Assembly (NCBI RefSeq): GCF_001945525.1
Contig: NZ_MPJW01000135.1
Span: forward strand, 1-33,013
Reading direction: 5' to 3'
DNA: 33,013 nt
DNA from: Ileibacterium valens
GTDB lineage: Bacteria > Bacillota_I > Bacilli_A > Erysipelotrichales > Erysipelotrichaceae
The translations under genes and the position numbers were made by a program. The notes under the pieces were generated by a model. That model worked only from the letters and a program-made list of their open reading frames with translations, had not been told where the DNA came from and did not search any database. How positions within the stretch are numbered: the stretch's first letter is position 1; the number at the start of each line of letters is the position of its first letter. This document shows positions 7,680-15,170 of this stretch, one piece after another.

Positions 7680-8930
7680 ATGAGCGAAATGGGAACATTC
7701 AGTGCAAACATGCAGCCAGAACAGACAAAGGTTTCCTGTGTGCTGAAGATGAGTGATGGACTTTCTTCAAAATCATTGGGGTATTTAAGCCTGCTCTACC
7801 GCCCGCTCATTAAAGTCCGTCCATACCTTCTCTATACGGTTTTGGTCTCGCTGGCAGAGCTGCGTGAAAATTATCGTATGGAAGATCTTCTGAACTATAC
7901 GGGAATGAACATCGGACTGTTTACTCAGTGTCGAAAAGAGCTTGAGCGCTTTTCACTGATGGCAACCTATGCGAATGAAGATGAAACGGAATTACTGATG
8001 TATATCATCCCTCCAAAAAGTCCACGTGATTTTTTACGTCATGATATTTTCGGAAGACTGTTCGTAAGCGAAATGAACAGTTCATATGTTCAGAAGATTA
8101 AGTCTCTTTATTCGCTGGACTACTCTGTAAAGGATCTGACCAATATTTCTGAAAAGATTCAGACGGAACGTCTTGATTCACACTGGACGATGGAAAAAGA
8201 GATGGCCATGCAAAAGCAAAAGCCAGAGCGTCTCGATTTCTCCTACCCATTCAACTGGCAGATCTTTTTTCGAGGAGCTGACCGGACTTTGCCTTCGAGA
8301 CTTCGTACGGATGCGAATAAGGAAAAAATCGCTATGCTGGCCAATATTTATGGAATCAAGGAAGAGGATATGCGGCGTCTGGCTTCCAGGTATACCAATG
8401 AAAATAAAACCGGATTCAACTTTGATCAGATGGAAAATGATCTGAAATATTCAAGGAAAAGAAACCCACAACTTGATGAGGTGGCCAGAAAATCGCCTTA
8501 TCAGCTTCCGCCGATTAGCTATTATGAAAGACTGCAGAAAAACGGTTCTGAAGCCATGCCGGATGAAAAGGATTTTATCCGCAAGCTGTGTGAACAGTTC
8601 GCTTTTTCCAATGAAGTGATGAATACATTGCTTGATTATTGTCTGCAAAACTGTGAAATGAAGTTTATTCCAAAAATCATTCGCCGCGAAGCCAACGTCT
8701 GGGCCAGAAATAACATTTCAACTCGTGAACAGGCTTTGGCATTTATCAATAATCAGGGGCTGTTCAAAGAAATCAATAAAAATTCGAAAAGTAAGAACAG
8801 CCAGCCTCTTAAAGCCGATGGCAGCACACTGCCAGACTGGTACAAGGAAACAGCAAGCCAGGAGCAGGTACCTGCCAGTGAAGAACTGGTGGCCCGGCTC
8901 AAGGAACTGCAGGCTAAATTTAAAAAATAA
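7680..8930 (+). CDS. dnaB: Replication initiation/membrane attachment protein DnaB (DnaB/DnaD family)
   Basis: This is the Bacillus-type DnaB, a helicase-loading accessory protein and not the E. coli replicative helicase. With DnaD and DnaI it loads the helicase at oriC and restart sites. The 416-residue product has an N-terminal winged-helix-like part with LSLLYRPLIKVRPYLLY (about 37-53) and a C-terminal DnaB/DnaD helical region (about 290-370, with the NEVMNTLLDYCL and AREANVWARN-like segments). The chosen ATG has AAGGGGA 7 bases before it. An in-frame ATG at 7647 lacks a ribosome-binding site and lies just after the predicted transcription start. The gap to dnaI is larger than usual. Confidence 0.88.
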   Translation: MSEMGTFSANMQPEQTKVSCVLKMSDGLSSKSLGYLSLLYRPLIKVRPYLLYTVLVSLAELRENYRMEDLLNYTGMNIGLFTQCRKELERFSLMATYANEDETELLMYIIPPKSPRDFLRHDIFGRLFVSEMNSSYVQKIKSLYSLDYSVKDLTNISEKIQTERLDSHWTMEKEMAMQKQKPERLDFSYPFNWQIFFRGADRTLPSRLRTDANKEKIAMLANIYGIKEEDMRRLASRYTNENKTGFNFDQMENDLKYSRKRNPQLDEVARKSPYQLPPISYYERLQKNGSEAMPDEKDFIRKLCEQFAFSNEVMNTLLDYCLQNCEMKFIPKIIRREANVWARNNISTREQALAFINNQGLFKEINKNSKSKNSQPLKADGSTLPDWYKETASQEQVPASEELVARLKELQAKFKK

Positions 8931-8985
8931 TAAACTCTAATCTTAAATATTCCTGGAGTATTCTGCCTTTTAAATTATTGATGAA

Positions 8986-9006
8986 GCAGTTAAGCATTCT
9001 AACTGC
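8986..9006 (+). repeat. Perfect inverted repeat between dnaB and dnaI
   Basis: GCAGTTA (8986-8992) and TAACTGC (9000-9006) form a 7-base-pair hairpin 55 bases after dnaB. No T-run follows, so it is not a clear terminator. It may stabilise the mRNA end. Confidence 0.5.
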
Positions 9007-9127
9007 AATCAAAATCAAGAATACATGTATAAAAGATTAAAAAGAGTGCGAGAACAAGAATACAACGGTAAATAAAGTGAAGATACTTAAGAGCAAGTGA
9101 TCAAACGATTGAATTGAATCATCTGGC

Positions 9128-9159
9128 CTGGATAGTAGATTCTCTAGATAGTGGATTCT
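9128..9159 (+). repeat. Two tandem 16-base direct repeats just upstream of dnaI
   Basis: CTGGATAGTAGATTCT (9128-9143) is followed directly by CTAGATAGTGGATTCT (9144-9159), 14 of 16 bases identical. The second copy ends four bases before the AAAGGGG ribosome-binding site of dnaI. Possible roles are an operator, such as one for a replication regulator, or a leader structure. No such function is shown by the sequence alone. Confidence 0.75.
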
Positions 9160-9176
9160 AAGGAAAGGGGACCGAC

Positions 9177-10112
9177 ATGAAAAATCCCTATGAAAATCTA
9201 TCACCGGAAGCGGTGGCTTACAGAAAGCAGCAGATTGAAGCTTTGCGAAAAAATAAAAAAATTGTCAGTCTGCTTTCTCAGAATAAAAAGAATCTGAAAT
9301 TTCTTGAAGATCATTCGTCTATTCTTACAGACTGGCTTAAAAACCAGGAAACCTGTTATGAATGTGTGGGTCTGAGTAATTGTGCCTATGCAAAAAAGGG
9401 AATTGCAGGAATGAGCAAAGAACTCGAATTCGATGAAGATGGCTACATGACGGAAGTTCTCAGACCCTGCAGATACAGGCAGGAGCAGGAAAAAAGAGAT
9501 GCTCATCTGAGAAACTTCTGGATCAATCATATGGATGCCAATGGACACCTTGTCAATCTGCCTGAAATTTCGCCTGCAGAACCTCAGGCCTATATTAATG
9601 CGGCGGTTACTCTGCTTGGAAGTTTTGATATGAAATTTGGAGTCTATCTATATGGACAGGCAGGGACTGGGAAAAGTTATCTGCTATCAGGTCTTGCCAA
9701 CGAATACGCAAAGGCAGACCAGAGTGTGTGCTTTGTTCGTTTTCCAAGAATGATCAGTGAATTAAAGCAGAATTTGGCAGATGAACAATACAAAAAAGAA
9801 CTGTTGTGGGATCTGAGTCATTGCGATGTTTTAATTCTTGACGATATCGGCTCGGAAGCAGCAACTCCCTGGACCCGGGATGAAATCCTGTTTCCAATCC
9901 TTGATGAAAGAATGAATCAAAAGAAAAAGACATATTTTTCCAGCAATCTGGCACTTGAAAATCTGATCAACCATTATCTGTTTAAATACGAAAACGATTC
10001 AGAAGTCGCGGCTTTACGTCTGATGGATCGAATTAAAACGCTGTCCATGCCGGTTCTTCTGGCTGGTGAAAGCCGCAGAATTCATCCAACAAATCTTGGT
10101 GGAGTTAAATAA
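9177..10112 (+). CDS. dnaI: Primosomal protein DnaI (helicase loader ATPase)
   Basis: DnaI is the AAA+ loader that places the replicative helicase on DNA. The 311-residue protein has the family's N-terminal cysteine-rich region (Cys60, Cys63, Cys69, Cys98, probable zinc site) and a C-terminal ATPase with Walker A GQAGTGKS (160-167), Walker B VLILDD (218-223) and the downstream IGSEAATPW segment. The ATG follows AAAGGGG by 6 bases. dnaI is usually adjacent to dnaB, as here, but 246 bases separate them. No terminator is visible directly after dnaI. Confidence 0.94.
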   Translation: MKNPYENLSPEAVAYRKQQIEALRKNKKIVSLLSQNKKNLKFLEDHSSILTDWLKNQETCYECVGLSNCAYAKKGIAGMSKELEFDEDGYMTEVLRPCRYRQEQEKRDAHLRNFWINHMDANGHLVNLPEISPAEPQAYINAAVTLLGSFDMKFGVYLYGQAGTGKSYLLSGLANEYAKADQSVCFVRFPRMISELKQNLADEQYKKELLWDLSHCDVLILDDIGSEAATPWTRDEILFPILDERMNQKKKTYFSSNLALENLINHYLFKYENDSEVAALRLMDRIKTLSMPVLLAGESRRIHPTNLGGVK

Positions 10113-10194
10113 GGTTTCTGAAAGTCTGCCAAGGGCAGTCAAAACGGGTGTTGTCTTAAAATCGAAAAATGAAAGCGGAAACATCGTTTTGAGT

Positions 10195-10223
10195 TTGAAG
10201 ACAATCAAATCAAATGACATAAA
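10195..10223 (+). promoter_or_regulatory. Possible promoter for the acidic lipoprotein gene
   Basis: TTGAAG (10195-10200), 17 bases, then CATAAA (10218-10223), each 4 of 6 to consensus. A small hairpin GATGAC-ATCA-GTCATC (10252-10267) then sits directly before the AAGGAG site and could affect initiation. Confidence 0.4.
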
Positions 10224-10285
10224 AATCATGTGTATTTAGGATGTGCAGGTAGATGACATCAGTCATCCAAAAGGAGATGTGAACG

Positions 10286-10594
10286 ATGAAAATCAGAAAT
10301 GCTGTTGAAGCATTCTCTCTGGCTGGCGTTCTTGCTCTGTCCGTATTCGGATGCAGCTCTGAACCTGCTAAGACGGAAGAAGAAAAAGTCGAAGACCAGG
10401 TAAAAGACGATGCTGCAAAGGCCGAAGATGATATCGATAAAGCTGCTGAAGATGTAAAAGATACTGCTGAAGCAGCAAAAGATGAAATTAAAGACACTGC
10501 GGATGACGCTGCCAACGACGTTAAAGACGGAACTGAAGATCTCGTAGAAGATACAGAAAACGCTGTCGATGACGTTAAAAAAGACGTTGAATAA
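10286..10594 (+). CDS. Small, highly acidic predicted lipoprotein with heptad/11-mer-like helices
   Basis: Unrecognised function. The 102 residues start with a basic n-region, a hydrophobic stretch and a lipobox-like VFGC (Cys23), so it is probably a membrane-anchored exported lipoprotein. From residue 24 on it has 32 Asp/Glu, 11 Lys, no Arg, His or aromatic residues, and repeating units such as DDIDKAAEDVKDTAEAAKDE, a pattern typical of long amphipathic helices (apolipoprotein/LEA-like). Phe at the -2 position of the lipobox is uncommon. An AAGGAG site is 9 bases upstream and a strong terminator follows. It could be a surface spacer, an osmotic or envelope-stress protein, or a cation-binding polymer; nothing decides between them. 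Confidence 0.8.
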   Translation: MKIRNAVEAFSLAGVLALSVFGCSSEPAKTEEEKVEDQVKDDAAKAEDDIDKAAEDVKDTAEAAKDEIKDTADDAANDVKDGTEDLVEDTENAVDDVKKDVE

Positions 10595-10945
10595 TCGAAA
10601 ACATCTATTGTTTTTCAACAATGAAAAGGGTTGAATTTCTTCGATTTGAAGGCTTGCATGATTTGACTTCTTTTCAGAACTTTGAAGCACATAAGCAGGA
10701 AAAGTCCCATCGATTGATTTCGATGGGACTTTTTCTTTACTTTTTTTAAAAGTTAAAGTAAGGTAATTTGTGATATTTCATGAGAATTGCATTACACAAG
10801 AAAAAAACTCGGAAACCAATCTTGAAAGGATTGGGATTAACATAGAAAAAAACTGAATGAGTTTACAAAATGAAAAATTCTTTTCAAGAAGTTTCGATTA
10901 GAGTAAACTATTCTTGTGAAACATATACAAGGAGGAAAATGAGTA
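10595..10945. other. Intergenic region between lipoprotein and aldolase genes
   Basis: It holds the strong terminator at 10701-10735 and the aldolase leader. A CCAATC/GATTGG hairpin lies at 10816-10834. The aldolase promoter is not clear: TTTCAA (10882-10887), 16 bases, TAAACT (10904-10909) is the best pair I see. No gene. Confidence 0.5.
10701..10735 (+). terminator. Intrinsic terminator after the lipoprotein gene
   Basis: The arms AAAGTCCCATCG (10701-10712) and CGATGGGACTTT (10721-10732) pair perfectly over 12 bases with an 8-base loop, followed by a T-run. Confidence 0.93.
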
Positions 10946-11812
10946 ATGTTAGTATCAGCTACAGAAATGATTAACAAAGCTCACGAAGGTCACTACGCAA
11001 TTGGTGCTTTCAACATTAACAACATGGAATGGATCAAAGCGATCCTTTTAGGCTGCGAAGCAAAACAGTCTCCAGTAATGCTCGGAGTTTCTGAAGGTGC
11101 AGCTAAATACATGTGCGGTTACAAGAATGCTGTTGACATGGTTAAGAATATCATGGAATTCTACAACATCACTGTACCAGTTGCTATTCATCTTGACCAC
11201 GGAACTTACGAAGGTGCAAAGAAAGCGATCGAAGCTGGCTTTACATCTGTTATGTTCGATGGATCTCATTATCCATTCGAAGAAAACATGGCTAAATCCA
11301 AAGAACTGATTGAATTGGCTCATTCAAAAGGTGTATCCATTGAATGCGAAGTTGGTGGAATCGGTGGAGAAGAAGACGGCGTTGTTTCTAACGGCGAACT
11401 TGCTGATCCAGTTGAATGCGGAACGATCGCTGATCTTGGCGTTGATTTCCTTGCTGCAGGTATCGGTAACATTCACGGCAAATACCCAGCTAACTGGGCA
11501 GGTCTGAACTTTGACGTTCTTGCTGAAATTCAGAAAACTACTAATGGAAAACCACTCGTACTGCACGGCGGATCTGGAATTCCACAGGAAATGGTTAAAG
11601 AAGCAATCACTCTTGGTGTTTCCAAAGTGAATGTAAACACTGAATGCCAGATCGTTTTCGCAGATGCTACTAAGAAGTACATCGAAGACGGTGGAATTGA
11701 TAAACCAAAAGGATACGACCCACGTAAACTGCTTAAACCAGGTGCAGATGCAATCCAGGCTCTGGTTGAAGACTACGTAGTAAACTACTTCGGTTCTGCT
11801 GGAAAAGCTTAA
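10946..11812 (+). CDS. fba: Class II fructose-1,6-bisphosphate aldolase
   Basis: This zinc-dependent glycolytic aldolase interconverts fructose-1,6-bisphosphate with glyceraldehyde-3-phosphate and dihydroxyacetone phosphate. It is 288 residues, as in Bacillus-type FbaA. Visible residues are HLDHG with catalytic Asp84 and zinc ligand His85, GNIHGKYP with His177, and LHGGSG with His207. The start follows a full AAGGAGG by 10 bases. An out-of-frame ATG at 10939 sits only 3 bases from that site and opens an 11-codon frame. Codon choice looks more restricted than in neighbours (frequent AAC, TAC, GGT), as expected for a highly expressed gene. It is monocistronic, bounded by terminators. A tagatose-bisphosphate aldolase is the main alternative. 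Confidence 0.93.
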   Translation: MLVSATEMINKAHEGHYAIGAFNINNMEWIKAILLGCEAKQSPVMLGVSEGAAKYMCGYKNAVDMVKNIMEFYNITVPVAIHLDHGTYEGAKKAIEAGFTSVMFDGSHYPFEENMAKSKELIELAHSKGVSIECEVGGIGGEEDGVVSNGELADPVECGTIADLGVDFLAAGIGNIHGKYPANWAGLNFDVLAEIQKTTNGKPLVLHGGSGIPQEMVKEAITLGVSKVNVNTECQIVFADATKKYIEDGGIDKPKGYDPRKLLKPGADAIQALVEDYVVNYFGSAGKA

Positions 11813-11843
11813 ATCGATCATTATTATTGAATAATTGCTATTC

Positions 11844-11875
11844 AGAAGGTGGGGAATTTCCTCACCTTCTTTTTT
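11844..11875 (+). terminator. Intrinsic terminator after fba
   Basis: The stem AGAAGGTG/CACCTTCT (11844-11851, 11863-11870), with additional GGA/TCC pairing inside, is followed by a run of six T. Confidence 0.92.
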
Positions 11876-12351
11876 GCTTGTTTTACGAAGTTTTAAGCTT
11901 TTAAATGGCGTTCGATTGAAAAAAGAAGCCGCATATTATCCCTCCTCTTTATGTATGGACTTCATAAAAGCTTCAGATCGATTACAATTAAATAGACATT
12001 CAGAACTTTTTTGCCATTTCCTGAATCTGCTCATAGTTTTCCTTAGCATCATCTGGCACAATCTGATGTTATAAAATCTGCCCTTCAGGTTTTATAAATT
12101 TTATAAATATGAGAGCGGCCTCGGGAATTATATTTTTGAAAAGAGCGTGAAACAAAGGTGACCGAACAGTTTTGAATGAATGAAAATATTCAAATAAATG
12201 GTGATTTAACCAGAATATAGAAATCATTTTAGAAATCGAATCAGGATCTAATATCATTTGAATAAATAGACCTTATAAAGCAGGTCTGAAAAGATGGTCA
12301 AAGGTCGATTTGTATTTCTGTTATCTCTTCAACTTGAAGAAAGGACAAAAT
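11876..12351. other. Intergenic region between fba and the S9 peptidase gene
   Basis: No confident gene. It holds a perfect 9-base tandem repeat TTTATAAAT (12091-12108), a hairpin at 12071-12095 (10 pairs with one G-U, loop CCCTT) and a small hairpin AGACCT/AGGTCT (12268-12287). On the minus strand a strong AGGAGGG (11946-11940) precedes a 13-codon frame (11934-11893), discussed in the findings. I could not pick a convincing promoter for the downstream peptidase. Confidence 0.5.
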
Positions 12352-14355
12352 ATGAGTGAATTAAAACCGATCAGCGTGCGCGATCTGCTCGAGTTCTCTT
12401 TCTATGGAGATCTTAAAACCTGCGGATCCCGCATCCTGTTTATCCAGGCAAAGGCCGATGAAAAGAAAAACTATATTCGTGATCTGATGGAATATCATCC
12501 TGAATCCGGAAAGATTACCCAGCTGACTCACCGCGGCAATATCGGCACTTATCAGTTCAGAGATGAAAATTCTGTTTATTTCTGTCTGCCTGAACAAAGT
12601 AATGAAAACAATAAGAACCAGGAAAATAAAGAAGAAGCTTCAACAGGAACTTCGCTGATGCTTTTGCCCCTTGATGGCGGAGAGGCTTATCAGGAAGATG
12701 TTCTGGATCTGAAGGGGGCAAGTATTGCTGCTGTTCTTGAAGATGGAAAGCTTTTAATGAGTTACTCCTGGAAAGAAGAGGATGAAGCATTCAAGGAAGA
12801 TGCAGATTACGAAGTCCTTGATGAATCTCCATGGTATTTCAATGGATCTGGTTTTATTCGTCATGAAAGAAACGGCCTGGCTTTATATGATCCAAAGACT
12901 AAGGCTCTTGATAAGGATCTGACGGGCAAACTTAATGTTTCTGCAGTTTCAGCCTTTAAAAATAAAATCTATTTTTCAGGATCCGAAATGAAAACTGTCG
13001 CGGCTTTGCAGGAAAGCGTGTTTCAGCTCGATCTGGATACAAAAAAAGTCACTGAACTTACGGCAAAGAAAAAGATGAGCATCTTTTCTGTTAAAGCCTG
13101 TGAAAAAGGTGTGTTTATTATTGGAAGTGAAAATAAGCGATATGGTCTGAACGAAAATCCATATATCTATCTTCTGAATCCAGAAACCGGCAGCTTTGAT
13201 GGAATCCTCGGTTGGGATGAGGCCTATGGAAATACGGTTGGAACGGACTGCGCTGTTGTTGGTGGAAATTCGGATTTCATTGATCCATATACTTCAGTCC
13301 TGAGCTTTGTCAGCACAATCGTGGATCATAATAATCTTTATACCTTTGACGGCAGCATTCTTCATGAAGTCCTTGAGTGGCAGGGAACAATTCATTCGTT
13401 TGGATATGCCAATGAAACGCTGTACTTTATCGGAGCTGCGGAAAATGAGCTTCAGCAGCTCTATCGTTTAGAAGCAGGAAGACCTGTTGTTTTATCAGAC
13501 TTTAACGAACTGTTAAAGGAACGCTACGTCGCCAAAGTCAAACCTATCATTTATTTAAACTATGCCAATGAAGATCAGATGGGCTGGGTTTTATATCCAA
13601 AGGACTTTGATCCAAAGAAGACTTATCCAGGTATTCTGGATATTCATGGAGGTCCAAAAACGGTTTACGGCAAAGTGTTCTACCATGAAATGCAGTTATG
13701 GGCATCCGAAGGATATTTTGTTTTCTTCTGTAACCCATTTGGTGCAGATGGTCAGGGCAATGCTTATGCCGATCTGCGGGGAAAATATGGAACAGACGAT
13801 TTTAAGGATCTGATGAACTTTACAGATGCTGTATTAAGAGAAGTTCCAAATCTTGATCCGAACAGACTGAGTGTGACTGGAGGAAGCTATGGCGGATTTA
13901 TGACCAACTGGATTATTGGGCATACTGACCGCTTTAAAGCTGCGGTCTCACAGCGCTCCATTTCAAACTGGATTTCTTTCTATGGAACCAGCGATATTGG
14001 ACCAGAGTTTACTGTAGATCAGCAGGCTGCCGGTTTAGAGCATGTCTCAAAACTATGGGAGCATTCACCATTGGCCTATGCCAGTCAGATTGTCACTCCG
14101 ACTCTGTTTATTCATTCAGATGAAGATTACCGATGTCCGCTCGAACAGGGAATGCAGATGATGCAGTCGATTCTGCAAAAGGGCGTTCCGACAAGAATGT
14201 GCCTTTTCCATGGTGAAAACCACGACTTATCCAGAACGGGTCAGGTAAAACACCGTCTGCGCCGACTGGACGAAATCACCCGCTGGATGAAAAAGTACAA
14301 TCCGGTAAATCATTCGATAAATAACGAAGGGAAGAAGGAGGGAAATCCGCAATGA
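12352..14355 (+). CDS. S9-family serine peptidase (prolyl oligopeptidase / acylaminoacyl-peptidase type)
   Basis: A cytoplasmic peptidase of the COG1506 type, probably cleaving short peptides. Of 667 residues, the first ~400 look like a beta-propeller that gates the active site; the C-terminal ~250 form an alpha/beta hydrolase. The catalytic triad is visible: Ser512 in GGSYGGF, Asp592 in HSDEDYRCP and His624 in GENHDLS. The oxyanion region is DIHGGPK. There is no signal peptide. The ATG at 12352 has AAAGGA 6 bases upstream; an in-frame ATG at 12310 has no ribosome-binding site. The stop overlaps the start of the EIIA-like gene (ATGA). Exact substrate cannot be told. Confidence 0.9.
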   Translation: MSELKPISVRDLLEFSFYGDLKTCGSRILFIQAKADEKKNYIRDLMEYHPESGKITQLTHRGNIGTYQFRDENSVYFCLPEQSNENNKNQENKEEASTGTSLMLLPLDGGEAYQEDVLDLKGASIAAVLEDGKLLMSYSWKEEDEAFKEDADYEVLDESPWYFNGSGFIRHERNGLALYDPKTKALDKDLTGKLNVSAVSAFKNKIYFSGSEMKTVAALQESVFQLDLDTKKVTELTAKKKMSIFSVKACEKGVFIIGSENKRYGLNENPYIYLLNPETGSFDGILGWDEAYGNTVGTDCAVVGGNSDFIDPYTSVLSFVSTIVDHNNLYTFDGSILHEVLEWQGTIHSFGYANETLYFIGAAENELQQLYRLEAGRPVVLSDFNELLKERYVAKVKPIIYLNYANEDQMGWVLYPKDFDPKKTYPGILDIHGGPKTVYGKVFYHEMQLWASEGYFVFFCNPFGADGQGNAYADLRGKYGTDDFKDLMNFTDAVLREVPNLDPNRLSVTGGSYGGFMTNWIIGHTDRFKAAVSQRSISNWISFYGTSDIGPEFTVDQQAAGLEHVSKLWEHSPLAYASQIVTPTLFIHSDEDYRCPLEQGMQMMQSILQKGVPTRMCLFHGENHDLSRTGQVKHRLRRLDEITRWMKKYNPVNHSINNEGKKEGNPQ

Positions 14356-14999
14356 AGCCGCAGGAACTGTCAGGAAACAGACAATCTGTAAAAGAGAATA
14401 CGGATAGGAAAAGAAAGCGTAAACCGGATTCTTCCTACCGTTCGACGCGCTCTGCAAAAGTGCAGAACATCAATGATAACCGCAATGCTTCTGCAAACAA
14501 AGCAGAAAACAGGAAACAGGAAGGCCGTAAAAAGGAAAAGCGGGTAGTCGACAAGCGGCTGTATGCCCCAGTCTCTGGAGATATCATTCCTTTATCGAGT
14601 GTAGCCGACCCAGTATTCGCTCAGAAGATGATGGGCGATGGAATCGCATTTTTACCCGAAGGGGATATGGTGGTTTCTCCCTGTTATGGAAGCGTTGCAA
14701 TGATCGCAAGAGCAAAAAATGCGGTTGGAATTGAGAATGATTACGGAGATCAGATTCTTGTTCACATCGGACTTGATACAATTGATTATAATGGAAAGGG
14801 AATAGAACTCCTCTGTTCGGAAGGACAAAGAGTTAAACCGGGAGTACCGCTTGTAAAGCTTGATCGGCGCTTTTTCGATTCAGTCAAAGCCGATCTGACA
14901 ATCCCGATGACTATTACAAATCTGGATTTTGGTGTCTATCAACCCCTCGAAGGAGACCGCGCTCAGGCAGGAAAAACGCCTGTTCTCGAACGCCGCTGA
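14352..14999 (+). CDS. Variant PTS EIIA (glucose-family) domain protein with basic N-terminal tail
   Basis: The C-terminal ~145 residues clearly match the glucose-family EIIA fold: YAPVSGDIIPL (71-81), DPVFAQKMMGDGIA (86-99), VHIGLDT (137-143) and EGQRVKPG (157-164). His138 matches E. coli His90, the phosphorylated residue. The position of the second active-site histidine (E. coli His75) is Asn123 (KNAVGIEND against HAFSIESD). The first ~68 residues are a highly basic, low-complexity tail absent from normal EIIA. No PTS permease, HPr or EI gene is nearby; the gene overlaps the S9 peptidase by 4 bases, with AAGGAGG upstream. It may therefore be a regulatory phospho-acceptor and not a sugar-transport component. 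The domain call is firm, the function open. Confidence 0.88.
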   Translation: MKPQELSGNRQSVKENTDRKRKRKPDSSYRSTRSAKVQNINDNRNASANKAENRKQEGRKKEKRVVDKRLYAPVSGDIIPLSSVADPVFAQKMMGDGIAFLPEGDMVVSPCYGSVAMIARAKNAVGIENDYGDQILVHIGLDTIDYNGKGIELLCSEGQRVKPGVPLVKLDRRFFDSVKADLTIPMTITNLDFGVYQPLEGDRAQAGKTPVLERR

Positions 15000-15010
15000 A
15001 TTCTGGATTA

Positions 15011-15039
15011 TTTACCGTTCGCAGCTTTTCGTGTATACT
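15011..15039 (+). promoter_or_regulatory. Possible promoter for murA, upstream of a terminator hairpin
   Basis: TTTACC (15011-15016), 17 bases, then TATACT (15034-15039). A transcript from here would begin near 15046 and run straight into the hairpin at 15048-15075. Confidence 0.45.
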
Positions 15040-15047
15040 TTCAAATT

Positions 15048-15075
15048 AAATGGTGGGGGAGACTCACCATTTTTT
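15048..15075 (+). terminator. Intrinsic terminator after the EIIA-like gene
   Basis: The arms AAATGGTG (15048-15055) and CACCATTT (15065-15072) pair perfectly, with T to 15075. A second small hairpin AAACGG-TAAT-CCGTTT (15085-15100) ends in TTTT. Confidence 0.8.
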
Positions 15076-15170
15076 CAAGTGGATAAACGGTAATCCGTTT
15101 TCAAACCCGATAAAATATGAAGGTCAGGAAACGTTAAAGATTTTGTATGAACAAGAATAAGGGGTGCAGC

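Noticed and set aside
10259-10690. Long minus-strand frames opposite the acidic lipoprotein gene
   Set aside because: They mirror the repetitive acidic coding sequence (giving runs of Phe, Ser and Val); the plus-strand gene has the RBS, lipobox and terminator.
10939-10974. 11-codon frame starting just before fba as a leader peptide
   Set aside because: Its ATG is only 3 bases from the Shine-Dalgarno, too close for good initiation, and there is no attenuator structure after it.
12069-12257. Minus-strand frame of 62 codons between fba and the S9 peptidase gene
   Set aside because: Low-complexity, Ile/Phe-rich composition in AT-rich DNA and no ribosome-binding site; the last part overlaps a hairpin.
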